This document shows, one piece after another, positions 33,451 to 46,829 of a stretch of DNA of 64,000 bases; position 1 is the stretch's first letter, and every line of letters starts with the position of its first letter. The position numbers and the translations under genes are program-made. Origin of the DNA: Acanthosepion lycidas (Eukaryota > Mollusca > Cephalopoda > Sepiida > Sepiidae); NCBI GenBank assembly GCA_963932145.1, contig OZ010582.1, positions 19,387,826 through 19,451,825 on the forward strand, in the 5' to 3' direction. Below the pieces are notes generated by a model. It was given only the letters and a program-made list of their open reading frames with translations, was not told the origin of the DNA and searched no databases.

Positions 33451-33499
33451 CTTATGTATAATACAGTACAGTAATTTATGTACAATACAGTATACAATT

Positions 33500-34560
33500 T
33501 AAATATATGTATCCAAATATATTAGAAATATTCAATATGGAATCTCTAGTTTGCCTTAAATTTCTTATGAACTTGCAATAACACATGGGAGAATGGTGTA
33601 GCTTAGGAAGCTTTACTCTGCTTTAATACAAAAAATAAATACATTTTAGAGTGGTTTAGACAAGGAGTGTTCAGCAATATTTAACCTTTGTTTATGAAAA
33701 AAATCAATATGTCAAAAGAATTCCCTTGATGCTGCTATTACTGTATACACTTTTAACACCTTTGGAAATGTTTATTGTTTCAAAAAGCTAAATAGATAAT
33801 AGCATATGTTTATTCTACTTTTCTTGTTTTATAGTTTATTGATATTTTTATAAAATTATGAAAAAAATTTGTTTTCATAGTTATTTCTAAAATGGTAAAT
33901 AATAATAAGTATTGCATTGTAGCTGACTAATTTTGCATTTTTTTAATAAATTTTTGAATAAAAAAATTTTCTTTTCAAATTTATTTCTTTATAAAATAGT
34001 AAATAACAAATCTTTATAAAAGGTAACTGATTTTATCACAGTTTAGAGATGTAGGGGGTGTAAATAGACATAAAGTGTTTGGAAAGTATCCCACCATTTC
34101 AAATATCTCAAGAATTTCTGTCTAAGTTTCTGGGATGAAGAATTATCATTATTTGCATTCAGACTATTGTCCTCATCTTATTATCATAATAACAAAGATG
34201 AGCATGTCAGTCTGAATCTATTGTAAATAATCTCAAGTATTGATGGGATGGGCTTGATGTAACTTGGCAGCCAACCAGAGGGAACCTTACTGCACAATAT
34301 AAATCCCCCACATCCCCACTGCTGGGGTTAATCAGTCAGTAGTCAGATGATGTTGAGTGAGTTTGTGTATTGTGTGCCTATTACATTCCTCATGACAATG
34401 TCTCTGCCCAGTTTTCATGTCCAGTACAGGGTTCACCAACAACACATCACATCACCCAGGTATGTCGACTCCAACTGTGGTCCAGATTTGATACACTGCA
34501 ACTTCTGTCTTTGTTCTAAAGTTAAAATTACTGTTGTAAAAGAGATTTTAGACTGAGATC
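33500..34560. other. No gene; inverted SINE 3' blocks near 34160-34225
   Basis: 'cagactattgtcctcatctt' followed by 'aacaaagatgagcatgtcag' and 'tctgaat' gives the SINE 3' words once in inverted and once in direct orientation. It is probably two abutting fragments. The 69-codon frame at 34347-34556 has no recognised domain. Confidence 0.4.
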
Positions 34561-35685
34561 ACTATGAGATCAGGGAGGATACAGTTAGTAGAGATCCCAA
34601 AAAATGACTTTTCAAAATGTTTTTAAAAGTAGAAAGGATATTGGTATAAATGTATGACATCCTAACAAGTGTACTTTGAAGAGGTTTAAGGCACCATTGT
34701 CTTGATGTTTTTTTTTAACATCAATTTCGAGTCTCTTTTTTTTTTTCAAATTTTTATGCATCAATTTTTATGAATGTTCCCTTATAAATCATCTGTCTTC
34801 ATTTTGGTGGTTTCTTTTTGAAAAGAAACCGTGTTAGTAATATTCTAATTTTCTTTATTAGTTTTCATACAATTTAATTATTAATATCATTTTTATTAAA
34901 ATAGTTTCTACATTAAATAAGACAATTCCAACATTTAATTATTTTTTCTCATACAATTTTAATATTATCATTTTATTAAAAAATATATATAATTTATAAA
35001 TAAACATTTATGTATTTGTTTTATTTCTATAAACCAAACCTTTTCAATTTTATAAATGATAGCAAAATGTACAGAATTTTAATAAAGTTTATTAATGAAT
35101 ATTCAAAAGTTTTGTAATTTATAAGAGAATAAAATTTTATAGCATGTTTTGTTTAATATTAGTAAATATTGAAAAAAGCATGAATCCAAATTTTAAGTTG
35201 AAAGATGTTTGTTTTTCAGACAAAATTTCTTGGAAAAAAATTATTTAAAAAACAATTAAAATGCTCTGTTTATTTCAATGCTATAATTTTTTAATAAAGT
35301 AAAAATATCAGAGAATTTAATAGTTTAGACACTTTCTCATAGATATGCAATAGATATGAATTATTATATTTTTTATTTGTTTTATTATTTATATAGTCAT
35401 TATTCTGTTTTTTTATTTATTTATAAATAACAAAAAGTGTCAGCTTTAAAAAGATCTTTTCTGATCCTAAAAGACTAGAACATTATTGCTGCTTTTTTTA
35501 ATAAATATTGAATGCTTATAATTTAGCATCATCCAGTTACCAACTATTCTTAAATTTTAAAAAAATGCAATTTCATAATGGATTTCAAAAATTCAAAGAA
35601 AACTTAAAATTATAGCTCCTACATACTTTTTAATTTTAATTTAAATCTAAACTTCATTGAAATGAATCAAGTTGTGGACATGGAT
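34560..35685. other. AT-rich upstream region, no gene recognised
   Basis: Very AT-rich sequence with many A/T runs and no supported feature. It precedes the proposed first exon at 35792. Confidence 0.4.
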
Positions 35686-35689
35686 TACG

Positions 35690-35791
35690 TCCCCCTGGCG
35701 GAAGGTGGCGCTAGGAAATGAACAGCTGGTTATGTAGAATTAAACGTTTAGCTGTTTTTAGCATTTAGTATTCGACCATCAAAGCGACAGG
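35690..35791 (+). promoter_or_regulatory. Proposed core promoter/5' leader of SPT2-like gene
   Basis: A short island of higher G+C within a long AT-rich region. It contains an ETS-type GCGGAAG at 35698-35704 and the words 'ggtggcgctagg' and 'aaagcgacag' just before the ATG. A YY1-type AAGATGGC lies downstream in the proposed intron (35919-35926). ETS and YY1 sites around the start are typical of housekeeping genes. The start of transcription is not determined. Confidence 0.4.
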
Positions 35792-35851
35792 ATGGACTTC
35801 CAGCAGTTAATGATGCTTGCTTCTCAAAATCAAATGAAAGCTGAAAAAAAT
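35792..35851 (+). CDS. Candidate first coding exon, SPT2/SPTY2D1-like
   Basis: ATG at 35792 opens 20 codons, MDFQQLMMLASQNQMKAEKN, followed at once by a consensus donor gtaagtat at 35852, leaving a phase-0 intron. SPT2 homologues (histone H3-H4 chaperones acting in transcribed chromatin) begin with MDF, then a hydrophobic helix and an 'ASKxQ/ASQNQ'-type word, and have a short first coding exon. The match is good in pattern but only 20 residues long. The G+C-richer leader and ETS/YY1-like sites support a real 5' end. No second exon was recognised in the remaining 28 kb, so intron 1 either extends beyond the window or the next exon was missed. The alternative is an unrelated short exon or chance. 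Confidence 0.5.
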
Positions 35852-38670
35852 GTAAGTATAGTCCGTATTTTACGAGAAACAAAATTCTGAAAGTATGATT
35901 ATAAAGTAGGTATTAATTAAGATGGCACGACTAAATTATAGAAAATTTCTAGTTTTCAATCCTCTTTCTTCTTTCATCTCGCTGAGAGATGTTGACGTTT
36001 ACCGAGATAGGTCTTTTTTGATTTTAATTATTGCAAGTTTCTCTAATGTCATTTTTTTGATGCTTTTGTCGGTTTTAAAACCCATTTTGTAGCTTTTCAA
36101 TATAGTTCTTAAAAATAAGAGACTTGTAATTTAAATACCGACTCTAATAATCTCGAAAAGTCCCCAGTTGAAATAAAAAAAAAAACTATTTTCTACGGGT
36201 TTGTTTAAAATGCCCACGTTACCTTTTTAGGCCTCATAAGTATTTTCCTGAATTTCAACTGAACAGCTAGTAATAATTTTGTTAAATATTTCAGTTCTGT
36301 TTATCCTGGTGGTTTGTCTTTTCTTTTTCTTTTTTTCTTCCAGAATTGGTTATTTTTTAATTGGAAAAAAAAGGAAAGATTACCATTTTTTTTTTTTTTA
36401 AACTGCAAATTAAATTACCGAATGTAGTTTTAAATAATTGTGTATTTTTATTGTTCTGGTCAGGATCGTTGTGTAAATTGTGATGTCCGAAGTCAATTTT
36501 TATAAACATCTGGTTTGACTCCAACAACAGTTCATCTATTTTTCTATTATTTAATGTTTTTCATATTACTTAGTAAAAAAAATATTGCCATATCTGTCAA
36601 TAGGGTTGCGTAATTTTTTTAAAAAAATTACGCTGATAATGTCTATTTTAGTTTTGTCACATTTAATAATCTTGCTTGATATAAGTCTTTTTAAATTTGT
36701 TTTTCCTGCTCTTTGAAGTCATTAATCTTAAGATAAATTACTTTAAAAAATGAATCGCCTTTTTCTTTAGACATCACTTAATTATTATTTATTATTATTG
36801 AAGTCTAATAAAAAAGAACTTTAATTTAATTATTAAATTATTAATCAATTAGTTATCCGTTAAACTTTAAAAGCCCTATGCAATATTTTTTTAAGTCTCT
36901 AAACCCTAAAAACGGATTAATTTTTTATTAAATTAACTATTTTAATTTAAAGATTAAAATTAGATACAAAAAAATTGTCGTTGCCAGAGTAAACTAAACT
37001 GAAACAATAACTTTTTCTTTATCCTATCTGAACTTGTGGTGTGCCAATCTAATTTTTCTCGAAACTGTTTCTTATTTTAGAAAACTTCCATGTGTAGTAA
37101 TAATAATAAATAAATTCCGTTTAAAATTGGAATTGTGATAAACTGAATGAAAATCTAAAATTCCTAACCAAACCACAGGTGTGCATATCCCGTTTGAACA
37201 CATGGGTCCAGGATAACACTAGGTTCTCCCCCCGCCCCCGTTACAGAATGTTTCTAAATTTAAATTAAAATGTACCTTTTTTTTTTTTCCTTCTAAATCT
37301 CATTCTCAAGGATATAAATTTTTAAATTTCATCCTCTGTTATTTATTCAATTTCTTGATACTTTTTTATGTAGTTCTACAGATGTCAAAATTGAATTTGC
37401 AAAATTATATTTCTAAATTTCTTTCAATGCAGATTAGTAAAAATACCTCTAAAACCTTTCAAAAATCACTTCATATTTTGTGTGATTCATAAGTTAAAAT
37501 ATAAAAATGATCAAGTTTATCAATCAGTCGATGTTTGAGGTAATCTCCCTTTTAATTAAATATCCTTATGGAAATCGTGTTTTCTCTTGTTGGATTATAA
37601 AAATATTTATTGAAAGCAAATTTAATGTAAATAAATGGAATGTTTTATTTATTTATTTATTTTAAGAGGTAAGATTTTGACAATATCATAATTGTTTTTT
37701 TCTGTTTTGTATTTTTTTTTTTTTTACTATTAGTTTTTTATTGGATGACACATCAAAGTTTATTTGCTGTTTTTAGTTTCTAGAAATGTTTTGAAGCGAA
37801 CATCTATGTTGTAGAAAATAACATACATTATCCTATACAAGTTGTATGAGTTTTTTTATTTAATTTATTGAAAATTAATTTTGTATGTTGATAAAAATAT
37901 ATTATTCTAACAAATTTCTTCATAATTTGTACCAAACAAATCCATTCGTTTATGTGATTTTTCCCTCGAAGAAAAAAAACTTTGACTGTTTTTTTTATGA
38001 CTTAAAAAAAAATCTGGATACTAGGACTGCATAATTTGAAGTTTTTTTTAAATTTAAATATTCCTATTTTTTAAATTTATTTATTCTATTTGCTCGTTCG
38101 TTCCTGATGACAAAACGGATGTTAAATTTAAGTAACTTTGTGAAAACAAGAGATTTCAAAGCCATCCAGTCTTCAGTTCAGTGCCCCTAGTAAAACTGAA
38201 AGCAAACTAAATATTTTTCCATTGCTTCACCTGTCAACATTGATAAGAAAAGATCATAAGCACTCGTTAAGATTTGTCTCAACAAAAACAAACAAACAAA
38301 CCCAACAATGCCAATAAGGATTCTTTCTAATTCACAAAGCAGAATTAATGCGCTAACTCTTTTGTTTTCCTTTTTATTTGTCATGTACAACACTTGTATT
38401 TAGATTTTCAAAATTCTTTCTTTGAATTTAAAAAATTGAAAGGATATATAAACTGCATTAATTTATTTATTTTATTAGGAAGAGTGTTATATGTATTCAA
38501 TATTGTATTGTAAATAAACCGTGTCTGGGCAAAGAACTGGCGATGTCCACAGTTTCTTGAATTGAAAGCCTGATGTTCTTAAATGAGATTTTTCGAATAA
38601 TGCTTATGCAAGGTTGGTTTAAAAAAAAATTTCATTTTTAGAGAAAAAAAGAAGAAATATGAAGAGTGAA
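35852..38670 (+). other. Intron-like AT-rich DNA
   Basis: Begins with the consensus donor of the candidate exon. Very AT-rich, with no recognisable transposon coding sequence. Contains ATTTATTT runs at about 37647-37665 and T-runs. Confidence 0.4.
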
Positions 38671-38678
38671 CAAATTCA

Positions 38679-38795
38679 AATAAATCGATTGAAACGATCC
38701 GTGTAAGTCTTACACGGATCGTTTCAATCGATTTATTCAACTTTATAATCAGTAATTTCTTACACTGTAAGAAATTACTGATTATAAAGTTGAAT
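38679..38795. repeat. Two abutting perfect palindromes
   Basis: Palindrome 1: arms 38679-38707 and 38709-38737, 29 bp each, 1-nt spacer. Palindrome 2: arms 38735-38764 and 38766-38795, 30 bp each, 1-nt spacer. They overlap by three bases (att) and have unrelated sequences. The flanking aaattcaa (38672) and ttgaattt (38791) are also complementary. Confidence 0.95.
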
Positions 38796-38799
38796 TTAT

Positions 38800-41700
38800 T
38801 TTATGATTGCCTCATAAGTTGATCCATTGTCGATATTGTATGTTTCCAACTTTGGGTCATTTTTCTCCCAACTGATAATGTCCGTCAAAAAAGTGCTTTA
38901 TAAATTTCGGTGTATCAAGAGAGGAAGAAACTGTTAGAATCAAATGACCGTTATATTTTCTTTATAATTTTGATTTGGTTTGCAACTCATAATTGCTGTA
39001 AAAATATTATTTTTATGGGTCAATAATTGTAGCTGCTTTCTTAGTCTTAGAGCAAAGAAAGTAAGTAAGTAAGGAAGGATTATTAATGAAACTGTTTCAT
39101 TAAGGAGGAATTTCTCCCCAGATGAGTAAGAAGCAAACAAAAATCTTAACAGTAATTGTCCTTTTTACCTTCTTGTTTTGTTATTTGTTTTCATAAATAC
39201 GAATTTTGACAGCTCAAATTGCTCTTGTATGCAAAAGTTCTCATATTGAATCATTCTTATCGTCATTTATTTGTTTCTTTCAAGGATCCAGATGATTATT
39301 GTATAATTTTTTTTTTTTTATGATCTAATAAAACCTTATAAAACTTGGTTTATGATTGTTTCAGTTTTGTTTTCTCTGCTAGACCAAAATAAACTGTATT
39401 GATAATTTGTAAAAAAAAAAAAAGATAAAGGAAATATGTTTAATTTAATTTAAACAAAACATTAACAACAAAAATAAATACTGTTAGTGTTAACTGTTTT
39501 ATTAAAATATCTTGGGCAGTTAAACGAAACCCTCTTCTAAAACATTATCTGATTTTTCACTTTGATGGTTTTTTTTAAGTTTTAATGCTCACTTTTTTCA
39601 CCTAATAGAAAACGTTTGTAAATGAGTTTGTTTTTTTTTTTTTTTGTTTCAATTGATTTTTTTCAACGACAAAAAATCAATAACAATTGGAAGCTGGGTT
39701 TTTGATATTTCTTTCAGATATTTTGACATAAATGTACATTGTACTCTAATCATCTATAATTTCCTACTTTCTTTTAAAATTATTCATCTGTTGCGGGAGT
39801 TGATTTTTCTCGGTGGCAGTTACGGGATTTATGGGGCGCAGAAAGTGTTTGGTTGTCGGGGCTAAACTCCTATAAGATAGGGGCAGCGATTACTACTTAT
39901 TCCGGGTGCTGTCCGGAAGAAAGCAATCTTGACCCAACGTACATACAAACAGACGTAACAACGCAATGATGAAGTAAACAAGTTAATTTAAAATGAAAAA
40001 GATAAAAATTTGTTTATCAACAAATGACAATTTGGATATTTTATACATCGTGTGGTGAATATAAACACCCTTGAAACATAAGGTAAGATCACGACACATT
40101 TAAAAGGGGAAAGTTACATGCACACATTTAGATGTGTTTAAACATTAAATAACCCCTGAAAATGGAAAGACACACGTTAACGGTTAGGTGTGTTTGGTAA
40201 AACAAAACCCCTTGAAAAGGGAAAAGTTCATACCCTGGTTTCATTGTAGAATCCACATCAGAAGCATGATTGAAATGTTTCAATGGATTAGTAAATCAGT
40301 TGAATTGACAAAGCGAAATCTATTTGCCAACTGCTTGTTTGTTTTATGGTATGTATTTAATTTATAGCTTCCATTAAGCAGGTGCTGGCTCGCAAAAAAG
40401 TCCCTTGAAAATGCAAGGGGGGGAAACCCTGTCAGTGGTCAATTAATTTTTGAATATTTTGATTGCTACCACAAGTGCCACTTGGAGTAACCAACTTCAT
40501 AGTAATAATGCTTATAGTGACTTGTCCTAACTTCTAGTCTAAGGAAAAGAAAAGTATCCCATAATTATGTTTAAATCTCCCAGGAATAAAACAAGTTGAA
40601 ACTTTCCTTTGGTTGTTTTAACTATGGACAAGGCTGACTTGAGTTTGATCATGAATGTGATACTTATGCTTACCTACCCGGAATTCTGAACAAAAAAGGA
40701 AAATAGACATACCGAAGAGACATTAATAACTTTGTTTCACTACAGTTACCATTAAAAAGAAGAAATGTCCATAGTAGAAACTAGAGTTTTGTATGATTCT
40801 ATCTTTGTTTATATATTGAACATGCGCCTTCATCTAAAATGCACACAAACACTTTTTTAAATTTCATGGTATGACTGTTTCAAAGCAATCACCTCTTAAA
40901 TACATTACAATAACTTATTTGCATTAAGGAAATATCATTTTTATAGACTTAGATAAAATCTTCAAGCATGTAAAATAAGTGATCTATGACTTAAATCTTT
41001 ATTTTTATGCTGTTCGTTTTGGATGCAAAAATGTCAAGTTATTTAATTAGGTGACCAAAACAATTTTTGGCATTAACTCTATTGAAAAATACCTTTTTAC
41101 TGTTCTGCCATTTTCAAGGTAAATTATTAATTCCATTCTTTTATCATCCTTCTCCTGTCTGTAAAAAAAAAAAAAAAAAAAAAAAAAACAAGAAAAACTA
41201 CTTGGTCCTCCAACTGATTAAAGTCTTATTTATTAAGAGAATTCTGTTAAGATCTGAATAAATAATAATCTGAAGGTGCTATATTTGGTGAAAACCAGAC
41301 CATGTATAAAAACTTCTCGACCAAGTTGTAAAAAATTTTGCCTAAACATTGAAGAAATTTCTGGTCTAGTATTATCTTGATGGAATTTCTCTTAATTCCA
41401 GCTGCTTTTTTTGCTTTCAGTTAGACTATCATATTTGTTTGAATTAAATATTTTCCTTCTCCAGAAGGGTCTTTATATTAGAGTGCTCTTTCCAATTCTT
41501 CCAGAAAAAAGAAATCACTTTTTCAGGTGAAAACCAGTCCTTTTGTTAGAATTAATGATGGTTTATTTCACTTGCTTGATAACTTCCTTGAATTACAATT
41601 TTCATCATCTGTTACAATTAAAAAAAAATCAGTGTTCTTTAGTGAATCTAGCATGCAAATAATCAAAGCCACTCATGTGAAAGCCACATATCAATGTCAC

Positions 41701-42030
41701 TACAACTCTTACCAAGCTGCTCTAAATGATTTTCCCTGCTTGATATGGATATTCTGATTTGATTATGTTAGCCAACTCCCTAATCATATAAACTTGATTA
41801 CTTTCAAGTGATGTCCTGACTTCATTATAAGTAACATCAACTGATCTACTCTGACCATAGAGCATAATTCAACAAGAAATGCTGAGCACAACACCTCACA
41901 AACCATTTCTTGACCTATTCCAGTCATAATATCTCCTCTGTAAACAGAATATCTTTATTATACAAGATATATCAGTATCTTTGCATTTGAGCTACATTTT
42001 TGCCTTTCTTAAAATAAAAAGGGGATTGTA

Positions 42031-42066
<36 letters not shown>

Positions 42067-44350
42067 AGATTTTACAAATTCAATCTTAAATCAAATGTCA
42101 ATTTTGACTTGTTTTTTTTTTTTTTTTTTTTTTTTTTGCTTGCTACTATAATAATTGTGACAATACCATTACACGTATTTAATGAGAAAAATATTTTGGC
42201 TAATTTAATGATATATTATGACCTAGAAAGTTGCAAAAACTAAGAGTAGCATAGTGTGTGCACACGAATAAGGTTTATAAATAGGTTTTTAAATGAGTAT
42301 TGAACAGTTAATTTTGGCACAAGGTAATATATCTACTAAAATCATTGAGAATTGAACTTGCTATTAACAGCTTCCAAAATAAGCATGTGAAACAATATAT
42401 TGCTCATCAAGAGCAACTTGGAGATAGATTTTAGCTTTTTGTTTTTTTTTTTGTTTTTTGTTTTTTTTTTTTTTTTAATCTGAATAATAAAGTCAGGGAT
42501 TTTTCTACCTTTTTATTTGAAAAATTAGTCTACAAAATTGGAATAACTGTTGAACATGGATACTTGTTAAATATTTCTGTCTCTTGACTATTAGAAATTT
42601 TATAAACACTTAATACATTTGTTGCCATGCAACACGTGTATGTGTCTTGTAACATATTGCCCTTCACACAAATTAGTGTACATTCTACAGTTTTATTTTA
42701 GACAATATTAATTTTATTTTTAAATAAACCAATAAACAAACAAAACAAATATGGTTCTCAGATGTCACACGTAGAGAAAAAAAAAAACAAAACCTATGCT
42801 AAGTATGCATATCAGCATTTTGTTTTTCCTCTCCTTGAAAGTTTAATAAATTTCATGAAATTGGTTTCAGTAGCTTTGTATATCAAATCCTAAGGTCAGC
42901 TCTAACAAAAACAAAGATGGAATTCTGTAATGGTACAAATACCCAAGGGAGCAGTGACTGTTAAATATTAACAGAAAAAAATGACACTTTGCTCTGGTCT
43001 GAAGCCAATTTTACTTTACCTTAACAATTAAAATGAAATATAAGCCCTCTTCCCTCAGATTAGTTGAAGTTTGAGCCTTTCTAAAAGACATAATTTCTTT
43101 CTTTCTTTTCTATCAAATTACTTGTGTAAAGTTAAATTTGAGAAATACCACTATATGGCCTCATAATTTACTGTTCTTTTTCTTTCACAAGTTATATGGC
43201 TCATAAACTGATTCTACTAGCAAATTACCAATCCTAGGATTAGGGGGAATTATAAACATCCTGTGCTTAAGCAGTCTGTGATAATATTCCCGTATGTGCT
43301 TGATTTTGGCAACTTCAATTTGTAGCTCTAACTGTGAGGGTTTTTTTTTTTTTTTTTTGTCTTGGTAACAACTGTATATAGGGTTGTCTTACTATTGATG
43401 ATTGTCAGCCTTTTACTACCCTGTCCATAAGTTTCTGCAGTTTTTTTTGTGTGTGTCTTAAGATGTCCAGCAATAATAAAACTTGATAGAACTTGATGTA
43501 ATGGGTTAACTGTAAATCTAATTCTTCCTACAATAACAAATCTAAATGATTTGCATTGAGAAATTGATTTTGTTGGGGTTTTTATTTCTGTTTCAGATGT
43601 TATTCCAGTGCAAAACCTTGAATTTAAGTTTGGACAAATTTTTGTTACTTGAAAATTATTCTCTTGGGATTTCTCCTAAAATGAAGCACTTTGTTAAATA
43701 TGGATCACAAAAAATAGACCAACAAATGTTAATGATGATCTTGGGATATTTTAATCTAGACAGTGTGTGTGTTTTTTTTTTTTTTTTTTTTTTGTTTTTT
43801 TTAATCCTGTTCATGTTAGCTTCTTTCTTGTTTGTGTAAAATAGCAGCAAGCCCAATACAATATTCATGCTAGAGAGATACATATTAAGAAACCTGTACA
43901 CACAAGATTCCAGTCTCTCAATTGGCATTATGTTGTTGTTCTATTATAAGCATTAAAATTATTTTTTCCCTATAAGTACAAGTCAGAAATTGCTTCCAGG
44001 GTGTGGATATTAGATCCTCTACATGATTATAAAATATTTAAACTAAATTAATTTGATAACTTGTCACATGGAAATTAAAAAAAAAACAAATTGAATGCTG
44101 TGCAATTCAAAATTGTTTCATTTGCAAATTCTCTTGCTCAAAAATACAATGTAATTTTCTTTATTAGTGATAACTTTTGTTTCCTTCAATCCATTTTATA
44201 GGCTTCCTTAGTTCTGTGGCTTACAGTATCAGTGAGAAAATGTCCATAGTTAAAATCTAAGGAAAAAAAAGCATGATGGATTCTATTGAACCATTCTAAA
44301 AGATTATTTCCTTAGATTTTGTTTTATTATTTGATGTAATCATTGTATAG
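38800..44350. other. Intron-like AT-rich DNA with homopolymer runs
   Basis: No supported gene. Long A or T runs at 41164-41188, 42033-42062, 42113-42137, 42450-42477, 43341-43359 and 43774-43800. A short G+C-richer patch at 39790-39930 (ttgcgggagttgatttttct onward) is an unassigned repeat fragment. The frame at 43546-43839 contains a T-run and has no recognised domain. Confidence 0.4.
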
Positions 44351-44365
44351 CTTCCAGCACTGTGT

Positions 44366-44850
44366 AGATAGATAGATAGATAGATATATAGATAGATATA
44401 TAGATAGATATATAGATAGATATATAGATAGATATATAGATAGATAGATAGATAGATATATAGATAGATATATAGATAGATATATACATAGATAGATAGA
44501 TATATAGATAGATATATACATAGATAGATAGATATATAGATAGATATATAGATAGATATATAGATAGATATATACATAGATAGATAGATATATAGATAGA
44601 TAGATAGATAGATATATACATAGATAGATAGATATATAGATAGATATATAGATAGATAGATAGATAGATATATACATAGATAGATAGATATATACATAGA
44701 TAGATAGATAGATATATACATAGATAGATATATACATAGATAGATATCGAGATAGATATATATATATATATAGATAGATATCGAGATAGATGTATATATA
44801 TATATAGATAGATATCGAGATAGATGTATATATATATATAGATAGATATC
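44366..44850. repeat. (GATA)n/(GATATA)n microsatellite leading into the minisatellite
   Basis: Interspersed gatagata, gatatata and catagata units, then 32-36 bp variants of the 30-bp unit from about 44742. Confidence 0.95.
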
Positions 44851-46230
44851 GAGATAGATGTATATATATAGATAGATATCGAGATAGATGTATATATATA
44901 GATAGATATCGAGATAGATGTATATATATAGATAGATATCGAGATAGATGTATATATATAGATAGATATCGAGATAGATGTATATATATAGATAGATATC
45001 GAGATAGATGTATATATATAGATAGATATCGAGATAGATGTATATATATAGATAGATATCGAGATAGATGTATATATATAGATAGATATCGAGATAGATG
45101 TATATATATAGATAGATATCGAGATAGATGTATATATATAGATAGATATCGAGATAGATGTATATATATAGATAGATATCGAGATAGATGTATATATATA
45201 GATAGATATCGAGATAGATGTATATATATAGATAGATATCGAGATAGATGTATATATATAGATAGATATCGAGATAGATGTATATATATAGATAGATATC
45301 GAGATAGATGTATATATATAGATAGATATCGAGATAGATGTATATATATAGATAGATATCGAGATAGATGTATATATATAGATAGATATCGAGATAGATG
45401 TATATATATAGATAGATATCGAGATAGATGTATATATATAGATAGATATCGAGATAGATGTATATATATAGATAGATATCGAGATAGATGTATATATATA
45501 GATAGATATCGAGATAGATGTATATATATAGATAGATATCGAGATAGATGTATATATATAGATAGATATCGAGATAGATGTATATATATAGATAGATATC
45601 GAGATAGATGTATATATATAGATAGATATCGAGATAGATGTATATATATAGATAGATATCGAGATAGATGTATATATATAGATAGATATCGAGATAGATG
45701 TATATATATAGATAGATATCGAGATAGATGTATATATATAGATAGATATCGAGATAGATGTATATATATAGATAGATATCGAGATAGATGTATATATATA
45801 GATAGATATCGAGATAGATGTATATATATAGATAGATATCGAGATAGATGTATATATATAGATAGATATCGAGATAGATGTATATATATAGATAGATATC
45901 GAGATAGATGTATATATATAGATAGATATCGAGATAGATGTATATATATAGATAGATATCGAGATAGATGTATATATATAGATAGATATCGAGATAGATG
46001 TATATATATAGATAGATATCGAGATAGATGTATATATATAGATAGATATCGAGATAGATGTATATATATAGATAGATATCGAGATAGATGTATATATATA
46101 GATAGATATCGAGATAGATGTATATATATAGATAGATATCGAGATAGATGTATATATATAGATAGATATCGAGATAGATGTATATATATAGATAGATATC
46201 GAGATAGATGTATATATATAGATAGATATC
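44851..46230. repeat. 30-bp minisatellite, 46 identical tandem units
   Basis: The unit is gagatagatg tatatatata gatagatatc; 46 consecutive copies appear identical by eye over 1,380 bp. The unit is a multiple of three, so the minus strand stays open and yields a spurious 873-codon frame made of a ten-residue [14 protein letters not shown] repeat. There is no codon diversity, no start context and no known family, so I do not call a gene. Confidence 0.97.
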
Positions 46231-46825
46231 GAGATAGATGTATATATATATAGATAGATATCGAGATAGATGTATATATATATAGATAGATATCGAGATA
46301 GATGTATATATATATAGATAGATATCGAGATAGATGTATATATATAGATAGATATCGAGATAGATGTATATATATAGATAGATATCGAGATAGATGTATA
46401 TATATAGATAGATATCGAGATAGATGTATATATATAGATAGATATCGAGATAGATGTATATATATAGATAGATATCGAGATAGATGTATATATATATAGA
46501 TAGATATCGAGATAGATGTATATATATATAGATAGATATCGAGATAGATGTATATATATATAGATAGATATCGAGATAGATGTATATATATATAGATAGA
46601 TATCGAGATAGATGTATATATATAGATAGATATCGAGATAGATATGTGTGTATATATGTAGATGTAGATGTATATATGTGTGTATATATGTAGATAGATA
46701 TATAGATATATATATAGATATATATATAGATATATATATAGATATATATATAGATATATATATAGATATATATATAGATATATATATAGATATATATATA
46801 GATATCGAGAGAGAGAGATATATCT
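46231..46825. repeat. Length-variant minisatellite units and (GATATATA)n tail
   Basis: Units of 30 and 32 bp (extra TA pairs) to about 46640, then repeated 'tatatatagata' octamer/decamer motifs to 46810 and a short (GA)n. Confidence 0.95.
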
Positions 46826-46829
46826 AATG

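Noticed and set aside
43546..43839. 97-codon frame after a tttcag acceptor-like word as a second host exon
   Set aside because: The frame crosses a long T-run, shows no similarity to the SPT2 family, and the minus strand is open as well over most of it.
44366..44740. CRISPR-like array
   Set aside because: Repeats are directly contiguous microsatellite units without unique spacers, and the genome is eukaryotic.
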